Program-made: the position numbers and the translations under genes
The notes under the pieces: generated by a model
Seen by the model: only the letters and a program-made list of their open reading frames with translations
Told to the model about the DNA's origin: nothing
The model's database searches: none
Shown here: positions 8,313 to 17,086 of the stretch, one piece after another
Numbering within the stretch: the stretch's first letter is position 1
How the letters are laid out: each line of letters starts with the position of its first letter
Assembly: GCA_024280455.1 (NCBI GenBank)
Contig: JAJRQC010000028.1
Coordinates: forward strand, 1-64,000
DNA: 64,000 nt
Origin: Deltaproteobacteria bacterium
Lineage (GTDB): Bacteria; Desulfobacterota; Desulfobulbia; Desulfobulbales; Desulfobulbaceae
Direction: 5' to 3'

Positions 8313-8741
8313 TCAAGTACCTCGTTTGTTGTGGTTGGTTGTGTACGGCACATCCAATGGCTTAACATGGATATCGACGGTACCTTTCCGAGGCCAGGCA
8401 TTCCATATTGATGCCGTTATCAGAAGAATTGCTCCTCCATAGACCAACGGGTTTGAGTTCAGGTAGAACTTACCCGTCAGAATTGCAGCAGAAGAAAAAA
8501 TGCCTATCAGTAAAGGGCCGTAACCACGTCTGTTGGGTGCCCTGTAACTAAAGGTGACAAGTGTAACCAAGAGAAAGAACAGCGTCAGCGGCAAAAGGTA
8601 CTCATCACCGATTAAAAAGTTGAGCCCGACCGAGCTTAAGAGTCCTGCATAGGCAGGCCAGCAAGCCGGTCAGGTCAGTCTCGGCAGTAAGGCAATACCC
8701 ACACCGGGAACTGCGCCTAATATTTTTCCTGGAAAGGACAT
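8313..8741 (-). CDS. MerC-family metal transporter, probable selenoprotein (in-frame TGA)
   Basis: Read from ATG at 8741 (GAGGAG five bases upstream), the frame continues through one TGA at 8670–8672 to a TGA stop at 8313, giving 142 residues. The internal TGA is codon 24 in LPRLT-U-PACWPAYAGLL, exactly where MerC-type mercury transporters have the first Cys of the membrane Cys-X2-Cys metal site. The sequence on both sides aligns in one frame with that family, and the rest encodes about four membrane helices. I therefore infer selenocysteine at residue 24. A hairpin can form just after the TGA (CCTGC/GCAGG), but its small loop lacks the usual G, so the SECIS call is not secure. A shorter start at 8594 would lose the metal site. 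Confidence 0.75.
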
Positions 8742-8833
8742 TAAATCTCCTCAGTCATTATTGTCAATTATTGCTCCTATTATCGGGCAGCTCCTGAGAG
8801 GACCGGCCCCTGGGCAGGCGTTGGTTATTTCTC

Positions 8834-9148
8834 TCAGACCTGCTTTGATCCGCTCAAGGTCTTGTATCTTTTTTTCCACTTCGATAAATTTTTTTCAGCC
8901 TGTTCCTTTATCTCCGTACAGGTGGTATCCGGGGCCGCTCGCAGGTGGAGAAGCTCTTTAATTTCCTTGAGCGAGAATCCCAGATTTTTTGACCGGGTGA
9001 TAAACAGCAGTTGCTGCAGGCTTTCCGGTGAATAGACCCGGTATCCGGATTCATTGCGGGCGGGCGGCGGCAGCAATCCCTTTTTTTCGTAAAAGCGAAC
9101 AGTCTCTACCGTGATACCTGCCTGCCCGGCTACTTTGCTGATTTTCAT
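8834..9148 (-). CDS. MerR-family metal-responsive regulator, frameshifted near the C-terminus
   Basis: The start MKISKVAGQAGITVETVRFYEKKGLL is the winged-helix DNA-binding domain of MerR-type regulators; a dimerisation helix follows. In the present frame the protein ends at 8834. One extra base in the A7 run (plus-strand T7 at 8889–8895) would extend it to a stop at 8751, with a tail containing a Cys and SCPII, like the metal-binding loop of MerR/ZntR relatives. That 132-residue version is family-normal. So the gene is either broken, mis-sequenced, or decoded by slippage on A7. A MerR-type promoter lies upstream, and the MerC-like gene starts 10 bp after the restored stop. Confidence 0.8.
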   Translation of the reverse strand: MKISKVAGQAGITVETVRFYEKKGLLPPPARNESGYRVYSPESLQQLLFITRSKNLGFSLKEIKELLHLRAAPDTTCTEIKEQAEKNLSKWKKRYKTLSGSKQV

Positions 9149-9189
9149 GTTCACACTCCATACCCTCAAGATATCCTCTGCTGTAAAAC

Positions 9190-9221
9190 AGTATAACCCC
9201 TGAACCATACTTCAGGGTCAA
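9190..9221 (-). promoter_or_regulatory. MerR-type promoter and operator of the metal operon
   Basis: On the minus strand, TTGACC (9216–9221) and TATACT (9190–9195) are separated by 20 bp, the over-long spacer that MerR regulators correct by twisting DNA. The spacer holds a perfect dyad, CCCTGAA (9211–9217) with TTCAGGG (9198–9204). Transcription would start about 35 bp before the merR start codon, so the operon regulates itself. Confidence 0.85.
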
Positions 9222-9373
9222 GGGGGAATATGGAAAAAAATAAAATAATCGAAACAGGTGGGTCTAAGTATTGGTATTACAGAGTGTTATTGATGCGAAG
9301 CGGTGCGGGATGTGTTAAGGGTACTGCAATGGCTGCAGTTAAGATGGTTGCAAAAAATGGAGAATTGATCTCG

Positions 9374-9403
9374 GCCCAGGGAGAACAGAAGCGGTCCCTG
9401 GGC
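9374..9403. other. Stem-loop downstream of era
   Basis: A 9-bp perfect stem (GCCCAGGGA with TCCCTGGGC) and 12-nt loop, 14 bp past the era stop. There is no T-tract on the minus strand, so it is a weak terminator or an RNA-stabilising hairpin. Confidence 0.55.
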
Positions 9404-9416
9404 AATCGGAACAGGG

Positions 9417-10349
9417 TTACAGGCCCAACTCACGCAGGAGTTGTTCGTTGGTGGTCCATTTTTTCTTTACCTTGACCCAGAGTTTCAAGGTGACCCTGCA
9501 GCCCAGAAGTTGTTCAATGTCTTTGCCGGCGTCCTGCCGGATGCGGCCGAGCATTTTTCCCTGGCGGCCGATGATTATCCCTTTCTGTGAGCCACGCTCA
9601 ACCAGAATAGTTGCGTGAATAACCACAGGCTTACCTGGTTTCCCTTCCTGAAAAGAATCGATCATGACCGCTGTTGAGTAGGGAACTTCTTCTCTGGTCA
9701 TCAGAAAGATTTTTTCACGAATGAGTTCTGCGACAATAAAACGCTCGCTGGCATCGGTTGGAATGTCATCGGGGTAGTATTGTGGTCCCTCGGGCAGCCG
9801 GTCGGCAAGCTGCTGCAGCAGAACGTCGACCCCCTCGCCTTTGAGGGCGGAAATCGGCACAACTTCGGCAAAAGGGTGCAGGTCGGCGTACCAGTTGATA
9901 ACCGGCAGCAGCTGATCGGCCTGAAGCAGATCGATCTTGTTTAAGGCCAGCAGGGCAGGGCACTGTATCCGGCTGAGGTACTGTTTATACTCCTGTCGTC
10001 GCTTTTCCAGCTGATCAATATTCATGGCCGCCGCATCGGCAAGAAAGAGAACGACATCGGCCTCGGACAGGCTTTCCAGAGCCACCCGGACCATTTCCCG
10101 GTTCATCATCTCACGGGGTTTATGCAGGCCCGGAGTGTCCAGCATGATGATCTGGTAATCCGGTCCGTTGACAATGCCCAGTATCCGGTTTCTGGTTGTT
10201 TGCGGCCTCGGGGTGACGATGGCTATCTTCTGGCCCAGAAGCCGGTTGAGCAGGGTAGATTTTCCGGCATTGGGCGGGCCGATAATGGCGATCACCCCTG
10301 ATCTGTAGGGTGATTTTTTTTTGTCGGGTTTATCGGTCTGCATAGTCAT
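9417..10349 (-). CDS. era: GTPase Era
   Basis: Era binds 16S rRNA near its 3' end and couples 30S maturation to growth. The 310-residue protein has the GTPase motifs GPPNAGKST (G1, about residues 24–32), PQTTRN (G2), LDTPGLHKP (G3) and NKID (G4), and ends with a KH RNA-binding domain including GIIIGRQGKMLGRIRQDAG. Its length matches the family. Two ATGs lie close together (10349 and 10343); neither has a clear ribosome-binding site. It is transcribed as a single gene, away from the exoribonuclease gene at 10775. Confidence 0.96.
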   Translation of the reverse strand: MTMQTDKPDKKKSPYRSGVIAIIGPPNAGKSTLLNRLLGQKIAIVTPRPQTTRNRILGIVNGPDYQIIMLDTPGLHKPREMMNREMVRVALESLSEADVVLFLADAAAMNIDQLEKRRQEYKQYLSRIQCPALLALNKIDLLQADQLLPVINWYADLHPFAEVVPISALKGEGVDVLLQQLADRLPEGPQYYPDDIPTDASERFIVAELIREKIFLMTREEVPYSTAVMIDSFQEGKPGKPVVIHATILVERGSQKGIIIGRQGKMLGRIRQDAGKDIEQLLGCRVTLKLWVKVKKKWTTNEQLLRELGL

Positions 10350-10774
10350 TTTTTGAAGTAATTTGGCCAGATATTCCAGTAAACTTGTCGTCCCTGGTGA
10401 ACGGTCACGTGATTTGTATCCATATGTCGGTCAATATCATATACCATGAAAAACAACTTGGAAATTTACTGAGTGTGCATTGTTTTCAGGCAAAAGTAAT
10501 GACAACGGCGGCTATTTCTGCTATCCATCATTGCACTGGAAATCAGAGCCTCGAAAGGCTGCCCGGGCTTGCGGAATAATGATCAGGAAATTTTATCCGA
10601 AAATCGCCCACGAAGTGATACCGCATCAGGCTATTTTCATCCTTGGTTGTGGCTGTGACGTTAAAAAATCCCGGAGTCTGCGCTTCGCTCCGCTTACCTG
10701 GTCCAGCCATGCTAGTTTATCCGTAAGCCTGTAAACTGTAAACTGTGAACCGTAAACTGTAAACTGTTAAATAT
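10350..10774. other. Intergenic region between era and the exoribonuclease gene
   Basis: No gene can be supported here. It contains a CGGAGTCTGCGCTT…CGCTTACCTG patch (about 10674–10700) like the ends of the inverted-repeat element at 18127, and then a 23-bp sequence (10698–10720) repeated with one mismatch at 13424–13446. The 7-bp repeat array at 10731 runs almost into the next start codon. Confidence 0.6.
10731..10770 (+). repeat. 7-bp tandem repeat array (GTAAACT)n
   Basis: Five heptamers in register: GTAAACT, GTAAACT, GTGAACC, GTAAACT, GTAAACT, then a partial GTTAA. The array ends four bases before the ATG of the exoribonuclease gene and leaves no room for a normal ribosome-binding site. 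Comparable 7-bp arrays of other sequence stand before ntrX and ybaB. Confidence 0.9.
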
Positions 10775-12787
10775 ATGATTTTACCTGGCAGCATCGTTGA
10801 ATACATAGAAGGCGGAAAGTTTTTCTGTGCCCTGGTCATCCAGGATACCGGAAAACGGCTGCGTCTATTGAATCAGAACGGCAGAGAGCTCAATATGCCG
10901 CAATCAAGAATCCTCCTTTCCTCAAAGACACGGTACAGTCTGGATATGAGCAGGACGGACCAGCTGCAACTGCTTAAACTTGCCTTTGACAACCGATCCA
11001 AACTGAGTGATACGATCGATCTGGTGGAGATATGGGAGCTTGCAGCTCAGGAGCAGCAGCCCTCATTTTCAGCAGACTTTCTGGCCGAATTGCAATTTGG
11101 CGGTGAACTCTCCGATGATCAGACCGCCGCCTTTCTCAGGGCCGTTTTCACCGATCGTTTTTATTTTAAATATAAAAACGGCAAGGTCACGGTGCATACG
11201 CCTGAGCAGGTTGAACAGCTTCGCCATCAGCAGGAAAAAGAGCAGGAAAAAGAAGCCCTGCTCAGTGCAGGCGCACAATTTTTGCAGAATCTGCATAAGG
11301 GGGAGCCCGTTTCCACCGAGGACTGGCCGGATCTGCCCAAGGTCCTGGAGTGGATTGAGGCATTTGTTCTCTTCGGCAGTGAGTTCAGTCAGGCCGACCT
11401 GGTTCGCCAGCTCCTTAAAAAGGCGGAACTGGTTGGACCCCATGACGGGTATCGGCTTCTGGTTCAGGCAGGGGTGTGGCAGAGAGATGAAAATCTGGCC
11501 CTGCTCAAGGCGGAACAGCCGGTTATCTTTCCCGACGTATGTCTGCAGCAGGCCAAGGAGATAAAGGAGCCATCAGCGGAAGAACTATTGGCTGATCCCA
11601 AACGCAAAGATCTGCGCGCCCTCGATGTCTTTACCATTGATGCCGCCTCTACCCGCGATTACGATGATGCCCTGCATGTGGAGGATCGTGGTGATACGAT
11701 CCGGGTCGGGGTGCATATTGCCGATGTCGGCTATTTTATCCGCCCCGGTGATCCTCTTTTTACCCAGTCCCAGGAGCGGGCGACTTCGCTGTATTTTCCG
11801 GAAGGGCATATTCCCATGCTGCCGACCTCACTTTCCCAGGGCGTATGCAGTCTGCTCAAAAACAGGCCCAGGCCGGCGATGAGCTTTCTTATCAATCTGG
11901 ACCGGGATGCAAATATTCTCAACTCCTCTATCGTTCGCAGTGTCATCCAGGTGAAACGTCAGCTCAGTTACCGGGAAGTTGATGAGATCCTGGAAAAAGA
12001 CGATGGCCGGGAGCAGGAGCTTCAGCTGCTCAATCGGATACGGCAGCAGTTGCTGCAGAAACGGGTTGATAACGGTGCCCTGCTGCTTTCCCTGCCCGAT
12101 GTCAATATTGATGTCCGCAACCGTGACAACATACAGGTTCGACTTTCACAGGTAGATACTCCGGCCAGAACCCTGGTCTCAGAGTTGATGATCCTGGCAA
12201 ACGGGGTTGCCGCCTCATATTTGGCAGGCCAGGAGGCTCCGGGCCTGTTTCGTTCCCAGCCGCCTCCGAGAAAACGTCTGCTCAGCGGCATAAAGAACAG
12301 CATGCAGGACATTGCCCGCCAACGCCGCTTTCTTTGCAGGGGCGAACTGACGATCCATCCTAAACCGCACAGTGGCCTTGGATTGAACTGCTATACGACG
12401 GTCACCTCACCTATCCGCCGGTTTCTTGACCTTGTCATGCATCATCAGCTGGCCAATATGGTCTCCGGTAAGGGGATTCTCTTTTCCGGTGACGAGTGTA
12501 AAACCTATGCCGGGGTCATCAGTCAGAAACTCGGGCGGGCCAACGGAGTTCGTCAGCAGCGCCATCGGTACTGGATTCTGCGTTTCCTGGAGCCGCAGCA
12601 GGGAAGAACCGTTCCCGCTCTGGTTGTCGGACAGGGCCCGAAACGAGTCAACCTGCTGTTGACCGATTGTTTCTTTGATGTTGACTTGCCGGTCAACCCG
12701 GCTTTTCCAGTGGAACCCGGTGATACCGTCCGGATTTGTCTGGCCCGGGTCAATGCCCTGGACAATATCCTGCGGGTGGAGTGGTAG
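10775..12787 (+). CDS. RNB-domain exoribonuclease (RNase II family)
   Basis: A 3'-to-5' hydrolytic exoribonuclease. The 670-residue protein has an N-terminal helical and cold-shock-like region (about 1–270). The RNB catalytic domain (about 285–600) opens with [18 protein letters not shown], carrying the four conserved aspartates that bind magnesium, and continues through [15 protein letters not shown] and [22 protein letters not shown] short S1-like end follows. It is shorter than typical RNase R and lacks its basic tail, so RNase II-like is the better description. The start codon is preceded only by the heptamer array. A charged QEKEQEKE stretch lies near residue 155. Confidence 0.9.
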   Translation: MILPGSIVEYIEGGKFFCALVIQDTGKRLRLLNQNGRELNMPQSRILLSSKTRYSLDMSRTDQLQLLKLAFDNRSKLSDTIDLVEIWELAAQEQQPSFSADFLAELQFGGELSDDQTAAFLRAVFTDRFYFKYKNGKVTVHTPEQVEQLRHQQEKEQEKEALLSAGAQFLQNLHKGEPVSTEDWPDLPKVLEWIEAFVLFGSEFSQADLVRQLLKKAELVGPHDGYRLLVQAGVWQRDENLALLKAEQPVIFPDVCLQQAKEIKEPSAEELLADPKRKDLRALDVFTIDAASTRDYDDALHVEDRGDTIRVGVHIADVGYFIRPGDPLFTQSQERATSLYFPEGHIPMLPTSLSQGVCSLLKNRPRPAMSFLINLDRDANILNSSIVRSVIQVKRQLSYREVDEILEKDDGREQELQLLNRIRQQLLQKRVDNGALLLSLPDVNIDVRNRDNIQVRLSQVDTPARTLVSELMILANGVAASYLAGQEAPGLFRSQPPPRKRLLSGIKNSMQDIARQRRFLCRGELTIHPKPHSGLGLNCYTTVTSPIRRFLDLVMHHQLANMVSGKGILFSGDECKTYAGVISQKLGRANGVRQQRHRYWILRFLEPQQGRTVPALVVGQGPKRVNLLLTDCFFDVDLPVNPAFPVEPGDTVRICLARVNALDNILRVEW

Positions 12788-12828
12788 GGAGTTACGCCTG
12801 GGGTTGTGAGCTCGGGCTCAGGGGTAGA

Positions 12829-13374
12829 TTATGCAAAAAGCTCCGCATCCTTGAGCAGGGGAGCCTTCCGGTCTTTGGCCGACAGTAGTGGCTCTCCTGC
12901 AATCGGCCAGTCAATGGCAAGGTGTGGGTCATTCCAGCGTATTGCCCGTTCATGTTCCGGGGCGTAATAATCCGTGGTCATATAGATAAACTCCGCCGCG
13001 TCGGACAGCACTACAAAGCCATGGGCAAAGCCTTCTGGAATCCAGAGCTGTTGTTTGTTTTCGGCTGACAACAACGCTCCCGTCCAGCTGCCGAAGGTGG
13101 GCGAACCCCTCCGGATGTCGACTGCCACGTCAAAAACCTTTCCGACAATGACCCGGACAAGCTTGCCCTGGGGCTGTTTGATCTGGTAATGCAATCCGCG
13201 CAGGACATTTTTTCCCGAGCGTGAGTGGTTTTCCTGGACAAATTCGGTGGAAAGCCCTGTTTCCTCCAGCCAGCGGCGCTGGTTAAAGCTCTCAAAGAAA
13301 AACCCCCGTTCATCTCCGAAGACCTGCGGTTCAATAAGCAGAATTTCAGGTATGGTTGTTTGTCTGATTTTCAT
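12829..13374 (-). CDS. rfbC: dTDP-4-dehydrorhamnose 3,5-epimerase
   Basis: RfbC/RmlC epimerises dTDP-4-keto-6-deoxyglucose at C3 and C5 on the way to dTDP-L-rhamnose for surface polysaccharide. The 181-residue cupin shows GDERGFFFESFN, the catalytic histidine in VLRGLHYQ (about residues 59–66), the VFDVAVDIRRGSPTFG block and WIPEGFAHGF. Length is standard. It lies 68 bp after rfbB in the same orientation. The gap contains an AGCCTT/AGGCT hairpin and the 23-bp sequence shared with 10698. rfbA and rfbD are not in this window. Confidence 0.96.
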   Translation of the reverse strand: MKIRQTTIPEILLIEPQVFGDERGFFFESFNQRRWLEETGLSTEFVQENHSRSGKNVLRGLHYQIKQPQGKLVRVIVGKVFDVAVDIRRGSPTFGSWTGALLSAENKQQLWIPEGFAHGFVVLSDAAEFIYMTTDYYAPEHERAIRWNDPHLAIDWPIAGEPLLSAKDRKAPLLKDAELFA

Positions 13375-13442
13375 TTTTTATATCCAAAACAGCCTTCAAG
13401 GCTGAGGCCTTTTGGGCCCTTAGCTGGTCCAGCCATGCTGGT

Positions 13443-14510
13443 TTATTTCTGTTCGTACATCTTTGTATAATACTGCTGATACGAGCCGTCCATGACCGAC
13501 TCCGACCATTTTTTATTTTCAAGATACCAGTCTACGGTTTTTTTCATGCCCTGCTCAAAGGTATATTTTGGCCGCCAGCCGAGTTCACGATCTATTTTGC
13601 CGGCATCAATTGCATATCTCCGGTCATGACCGAGACGATCCTTGACCATGGTGATCAGGGTTTTTCTGGGTTTGCCGTTTTCCGGCAGACCGAGCTTGGT
13701 GTCGAGCATGTCGCAGAGCAGTTCAACCACATCGATATTTTTCTTTTCATTATGGCCGCCGATATTATAGGCCTCACCTGTTTGTCCATGTTCCAGCACC
13801 CGGACAATGGCCTCACAGTGATCGCGTACATAGAGCCAGTCGCGAACATTTCCGCCGTCTCCATAGACAGGTAATGCTTTGCCCTGGAGCGCATTGTTAA
13901 GTATCAGCGGGATTAGTTTTTCCGGAAACTGGTAGGGCCCGTAATTGTTGGAACAGTTGGTGATCAGAACCGGCAGGCCATAGGTATGGAAATACGCTCG
14001 AACAAAGTGGTCGGAAGAGGCCTTGGAAGCAGAATACGGAGATCTTGGGTCGTAGCGGGTTGTTTCGGTGAAATACCCGGTTTTACCCAGGGAGCCGTAC
14101 ACTTCATCGGTGCTTACATGGAGGAAACGACAATTATTGCCCTTGCCCTGGTCAAGCCAGTATTTTCTGGCTCCTTCAAGCAGGGTAAAGGTGCCGAAGA
14201 CATTGGTCCGGACAAAGGTATCGGGGTCGGTAATGGAGCGGTCAACATGGGATTCAGCGGCAAAATGAACCACCGTATCAATCCCATGCTCCGTAAACAG
14301 AGCATCAATTAACTCTGGATCACAGATGTCACCTCGAATAAAAGTGTGCCGTGGATGGTCGGCAACACCCTCCAAACTCTGCAGGTTGCCGGCATAGGTA
14401 AGCTTGTCAAGGTTGATGACCTGCAGGTCTTGACGGGTTTCCAGCAGGAGACGGACAAAGTTGACACCGATAAATCCGCAGCCGCCGGTCACCAGGATTG
14501 TTTTGTTCAT
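13443..14510 (-). CDS. rfbB: dTDP-glucose 4,6-dehydratase
   Basis: RfbB/RmlB converts dTDP-glucose to dTDP-4-keto-6-deoxyglucose using bound NAD. The 355-residue short-chain-dehydrogenase-type protein begins with the Rossmann motif TGGCGFIG (about residues 8–15). It has the Thr-Asp-Glu catalytic segment in [12 protein letters not shown] and the active-site [12 protein letters not shown] (Tyr-X3-Lys), followed by [17 protein letters not shown]. An upstream in-frame start at 14525 exists; I prefer the ATG at 14510, which begins the conserved sequence. A near-consensus promoter lies about 50 bp upstream and should drive rfbB and rfbC. Confidence 0.96.
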   Translation of the reverse strand: MNKTILVTGGCGFIGVNFVRLLLETRQDLQVINLDKLTYAGNLQSLEGVADHPRHTFIRGDICDPELIDALFTEHGIDTVVHFAAESHVDRSITDPDTFVRTNVFGTFTLLEGARKYWLDQGKGNNCRFLHVSTDEVYGSLGKTGYFTETTRYDPRSPYSASKASSDHFVRAYFHTYGLPVLITNCSNNYGPYQFPEKLIPLILNNALQGKALPVYGDGGNVRDWLYVRDHCEAIVRVLEHGQTGEAYNIGGHNEKKNIDVVELLCDMLDTKLGLPENGKPRKTLITMVKDRLGHDRRYAIDAGKIDRELGWRPKYTFEQGMKKTVDWYLENKKWSESVMDGSYQQYYTKMYEQK

Positions 14511-14558
14511 AAGTTCACCGCGCATGTGATCATTTCAGTAAGGAGGGTAGAGAGCGCT

Positions 14559-14587
14559 ACTATAGAGGGAAGATCCCGGTCTGTCAA
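14559..14587 (-). promoter_or_regulatory. Sigma-70 promoter for rfbBC
   Basis: On the minus strand, TTGACA (14582–14587), a 17-bp spacer and TATAGT (14559–14564). The −35 box falls in the loop of an 11-bp hairpin (14570–14580 with 14588–14598), so termination of the upstream chemoreceptor transcript and rfbB initiation overlap here. Confidence 0.8.
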
Positions 14588-14666
14588 ACCGGGATCTTTA
14601 AAAACAATTATGTCGAGAGGGGGAGGAGCAGAAAAAAGAATGAACGGTTGGGTTTTTCCGGGACGG

Positions 14667-16310
14667 TTATACCTTGAATTGCTTGACCAGGGTTGTCAGT
14701 GCTCCGGCCAGCTCGTTGAGTTTTTCCGCCGATCCAGCCAGTTCAGTGCTTACGCTATTTATTGCAACGGACTCGGCGTTGACTTCGGTAATGTCACTGG
14801 CAACCTCTCCGGCAACAATGGAGCTCTGTGCCACGTTTTCAGTGACTTCCTGGATGCCCTGCGAGGCCTGGCTGACGTTTTCAGAAATCTCCTGGGTGGT
14901 GGCGGCCTGTTCTTCAAGCGCAGTTGCAATCCCGCTGACGATCTCATTGACCTCCTTGACGATATCGGCAATGCCGCCGATTTCCGTCACTGTTACGGAA
15001 GTTGAGGACTGGATGGACTCGATGTTCTCACGAATATCCATGGTTGCCTCTGCAGTCTGCTTGGCCAGTTCCTTGATCTCATTGGCGACCACCGCAAAAC
15101 CTTTACCGGCCTCTCCGGCCCGGGCTGCCTCAATGGTCGCATTCAGGGCCAGCAGATTGGTTTGTTCTGAGATTTCGGTTATGGTTTCAGTGACTTTGCC
15201 GATCTGTGTTGCCGCTGTTCCGAGTTCGTTGACCCGCTCCGATGCCCGCTGTGACTGGTTGACGGCATTTTCGGTGATACTTCTTGCGTTTTCCGTGTCT
15301 TGAGTGATTTTACTTATGGTGTCGGTCATTTCATGGACGGAACCGGCCATTATTGAGACGTTGGTTGAGGTTTCTTCTACGGCAGCGGCAACGGACGTCA
15401 TATTGGCGCTCATCTCTTCAGCTGCAGCTGCGACGGAATTGGAACGTCCGGATACATCGTCTGAGCTCTCGGAAACCTGAGCGGCTATTTCAAGCAACTG
15501 TCCGGAAGTGGAATCCAGATTCACGGCATCGGCACTTACCTGACCGATTATCTGACGGAGATTGGTCGCCATTGCATCAAGGCTGGAGCCGATTTTTCCG
15601 AGTTCATCGGTCCCGGAAATACCGGAAACAGCGGTCAGGTCACCCTGGCCGAATTTTTCAGTAAAGGCATCTGCCTGATTGAGGCGTGAAATAATGGAGC
15701 GGATAGCCAGAAAGGCGAAAATACTGAAGCCGATCCCGATAACCACAAGGATGATCTGCAGGGTTAACAGGAATCGAACAGAGCCTTCGGCCTGTTGCTG
15801 CATCATGCTCACTGCCTTATTCATTTCTTTTAAAAGAACGACATTATTTACATTGAGCCAGTCAAGATCCTGCGGGGTATTTTTCCCCTCCAGTACCCTC
15901 TCGACCATTGGTGGAAACTGTTTCCACAGAGAAACAACATTATTTAACTGACTTAAAGCCGGTTCTGGGGCCGATGGAACCTGGCGATATTTGGTAGTTG
16001 TCAGGTCAAGGGACAAGGGCGCTTTGCCGGAACGGGTCAGGGCGGCCAGGGTCATGGCAAAAATTTTCATGGTGTTGCGAACCTGATCTGCAGCAGCAGT
16101 ACCCGGCTTGCCGGTTATCTGTGATAACCACATGAAATAATGTAGTTCCTTGGACATTTTCTGGCTGAGCATTCTCTGCCGTCCGGCAAGGTTTATCAAC
16201 AGGCCGTCATCTTTTTGTTTCTGAGTTACATACAGGGTTGCCAGGAACATCAGGACAATGATGCCGGCAAAAGAAAGCATGATCATTTTTAGTTTAAAAT
16301 TAATACTCAT
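14667..16310 (-). CDS. Methyl-accepting chemotaxis protein with PilJ-type sensor
   Basis: A 547-residue chemoreceptor. A first membrane helix (about residues 9–29) is followed by a periplasmic sensor with [19 protein letters not shown], the hallmark of the type IV pilus/NarX-type (PilJ) sensor family, which often detects small oxyanions. A second helix lies near 180–203, then a HAMP linker, then a long signalling coiled coil whose tip reads [20 protein letters not shown] and contacts CheA and CheW. The start at 16310 has GGAG seven bases upstream. It stands apart from the che cluster at 55–64 kb, and the tip sequence is nearly identical to that of the receptor at 58959. Confidence 0.93.
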   Translation of the reverse strand: MSINFKLKMIMLSFAGIIVLMFLATLYVTQKQKDDGLLINLAGRQRMLSQKMSKELHYFMWLSQITGKPGTAAADQVRNTMKIFAMTLAALTRSGKAPLSLDLTTTKYRQVPSAPEPALSQLNNVVSLWKQFPPMVERVLEGKNTPQDLDWLNVNNVVLLKEMNKAVSMMQQQAEGSVRFLLTLQIILVVIGIGFSIFAFLAIRSIISRLNQADAFTEKFGQGDLTAVSGISGTDELGKIGSSLDAMATNLRQIIGQVSADAVNLDSTSGQLLEIAAQVSESSDDVSGRSNSVAAAAEEMSANMTSVAAAVEETSTNVSIMAGSVHEMTDTISKITQDTENARSITENAVNQSQRASERVNELGTAATQIGKVTETITEISEQTNLLALNATIEAARAGEAGKGFAVVANEIKELAKQTAEATMDIRENIESIQSSTSVTVTEIGGIADIVKEVNEIVSGIATALEEQAATTQEISENVSQASQGIQEVTENVAQSSIVAGEVASDITEVNAESVAINSVSTELAGSAEKLNELAGALTTLVKQFKV

Positions 16311-16322
16311 TGAATTCTCCAA

Positions 16323-16668
16323 CCAGTTAAAGTCATTATGTTTTCGTCAGGTTACGAAAAAAACAGAATTACCTGTGAGCAATCAGCCGCATTCAGCTAA
16401 TGACATTGTGTCACAATCAATAAGGAAGTCAAGGTGATTCTACGGGGAACACGTTGGAAAACTAATGGGGATAACCAATCGCTTTTTGGTACAAAGAGTG
16501 GACTGCGGGGAGGGGGAATAAAAAGAACCTGTTATACAGGGTGGAGAGATTCATATAGCCGGTTGGGACAGCGAATACCTGAACGACCTTGACGGTCATT
16601 TACGAATTGACAAAGGGGATTCTCCAAATTTTTGGAGAATCCCCTTTGTGCAGAGTCAACCGCAGGGC
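16323..16668. other. Intergenic region with a long perfect hairpin
   Basis: No gene is supported in these roughly 350 bp. The striking feature is a 19-bp perfect inverted repeat at 16610–16628 and 16631–16649, 20 bp after the ferredoxin stop. On the minus strand it would end ferredoxin transcription, although the following T-tract is poor. Confidence 0.7.
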
Positions 16669-16854
16669 TTAGACCTCGGTGACTGTAATTGCTCCTTCAG
16701 GGCAGACCTCAACACAGGTTTCACAGCCCAGGCATTCATCCATTTCAACCGGCTCGGATTTTTCATCAACCAGCTCAAGCACTGAAGCCGGGCAGCTGTT
16801 TACACATTCCTCACAACCAGTACATTTGTCTTTATCTACGTCTACTTGGAACAT
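16669..16854 (-). CDS. Small 2[4Fe-4S] ferredoxin
   Basis: A 61-residue bacterial-type ferredoxin with two complete cluster motifs, CTGCEECVNSCP (about residues 12–23) and CLGCETCVEVCP (about 41–52). It therefore carries two low-potential [4Fe-4S] clusters and serves as a soluble electron carrier. The start at 16854 is preceded by GGAGG at a workable distance; a longer frame to 16905 has no such support. It appears monocistronic with a strong hairpin downstream. A DUF134 regulator and a NifX-like protein follow in the same orientation, so shared iron–sulfur or molybdenum metabolism is possible but unproven. Confidence 0.93.
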   Translation of the reverse strand: MFQVDVDKDKCTGCEECVNSCPASVLELVDEKSEPVEMDECLGCETCVEVCPEGAITVTEV

Positions 16855-17086
16855 ATCCTTATCCTCCGATAAAATAATTACAAAAGGGGTTTGATTACCC
16901 ACCATAATCGTACATATCCATTAAATAAACGCATATGCCTTACCTGTCAACAGAGTTCACGGCTGCCGATATAATTAAATGTCAAACCTGGCCGTAAGCC
17001 TGTTTATATTGTCGGTATATAGTCAAAAAAAATCCCTGGAGCATTGCCGGTTCAGAATGCCGTTGATTAAAAAAGAAAGATACAGG

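Noticed and set aside
8313-8594. Shorter MerC-like gene starting at TTG 8594, after the TGA
   Set aside because: It would lack the first membrane helix and the Cys-X2-Cys metal site. The ATG at 8741 has a good ribosome-binding site and continuous homology across the TGA.
9230-9475. Small gene between merR and era
   Set aside because: The frame overlaps the end of era on the other strand and shows no family-like sequence. Its upstream sequence is part of the MerR promoter region.
14674-15303. 209-residue frame antisense to the chemoreceptor gene
   Set aside because: It mirrors the repetitive signalling domain on the other strand, has no ribosome-binding site or recognisable domain, and its composition is that of a shadow frame. 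Similar antisense frames over the sigma-54 regulator (28673–29293) and dnaB (51427–52065) were rejected for the same reason.
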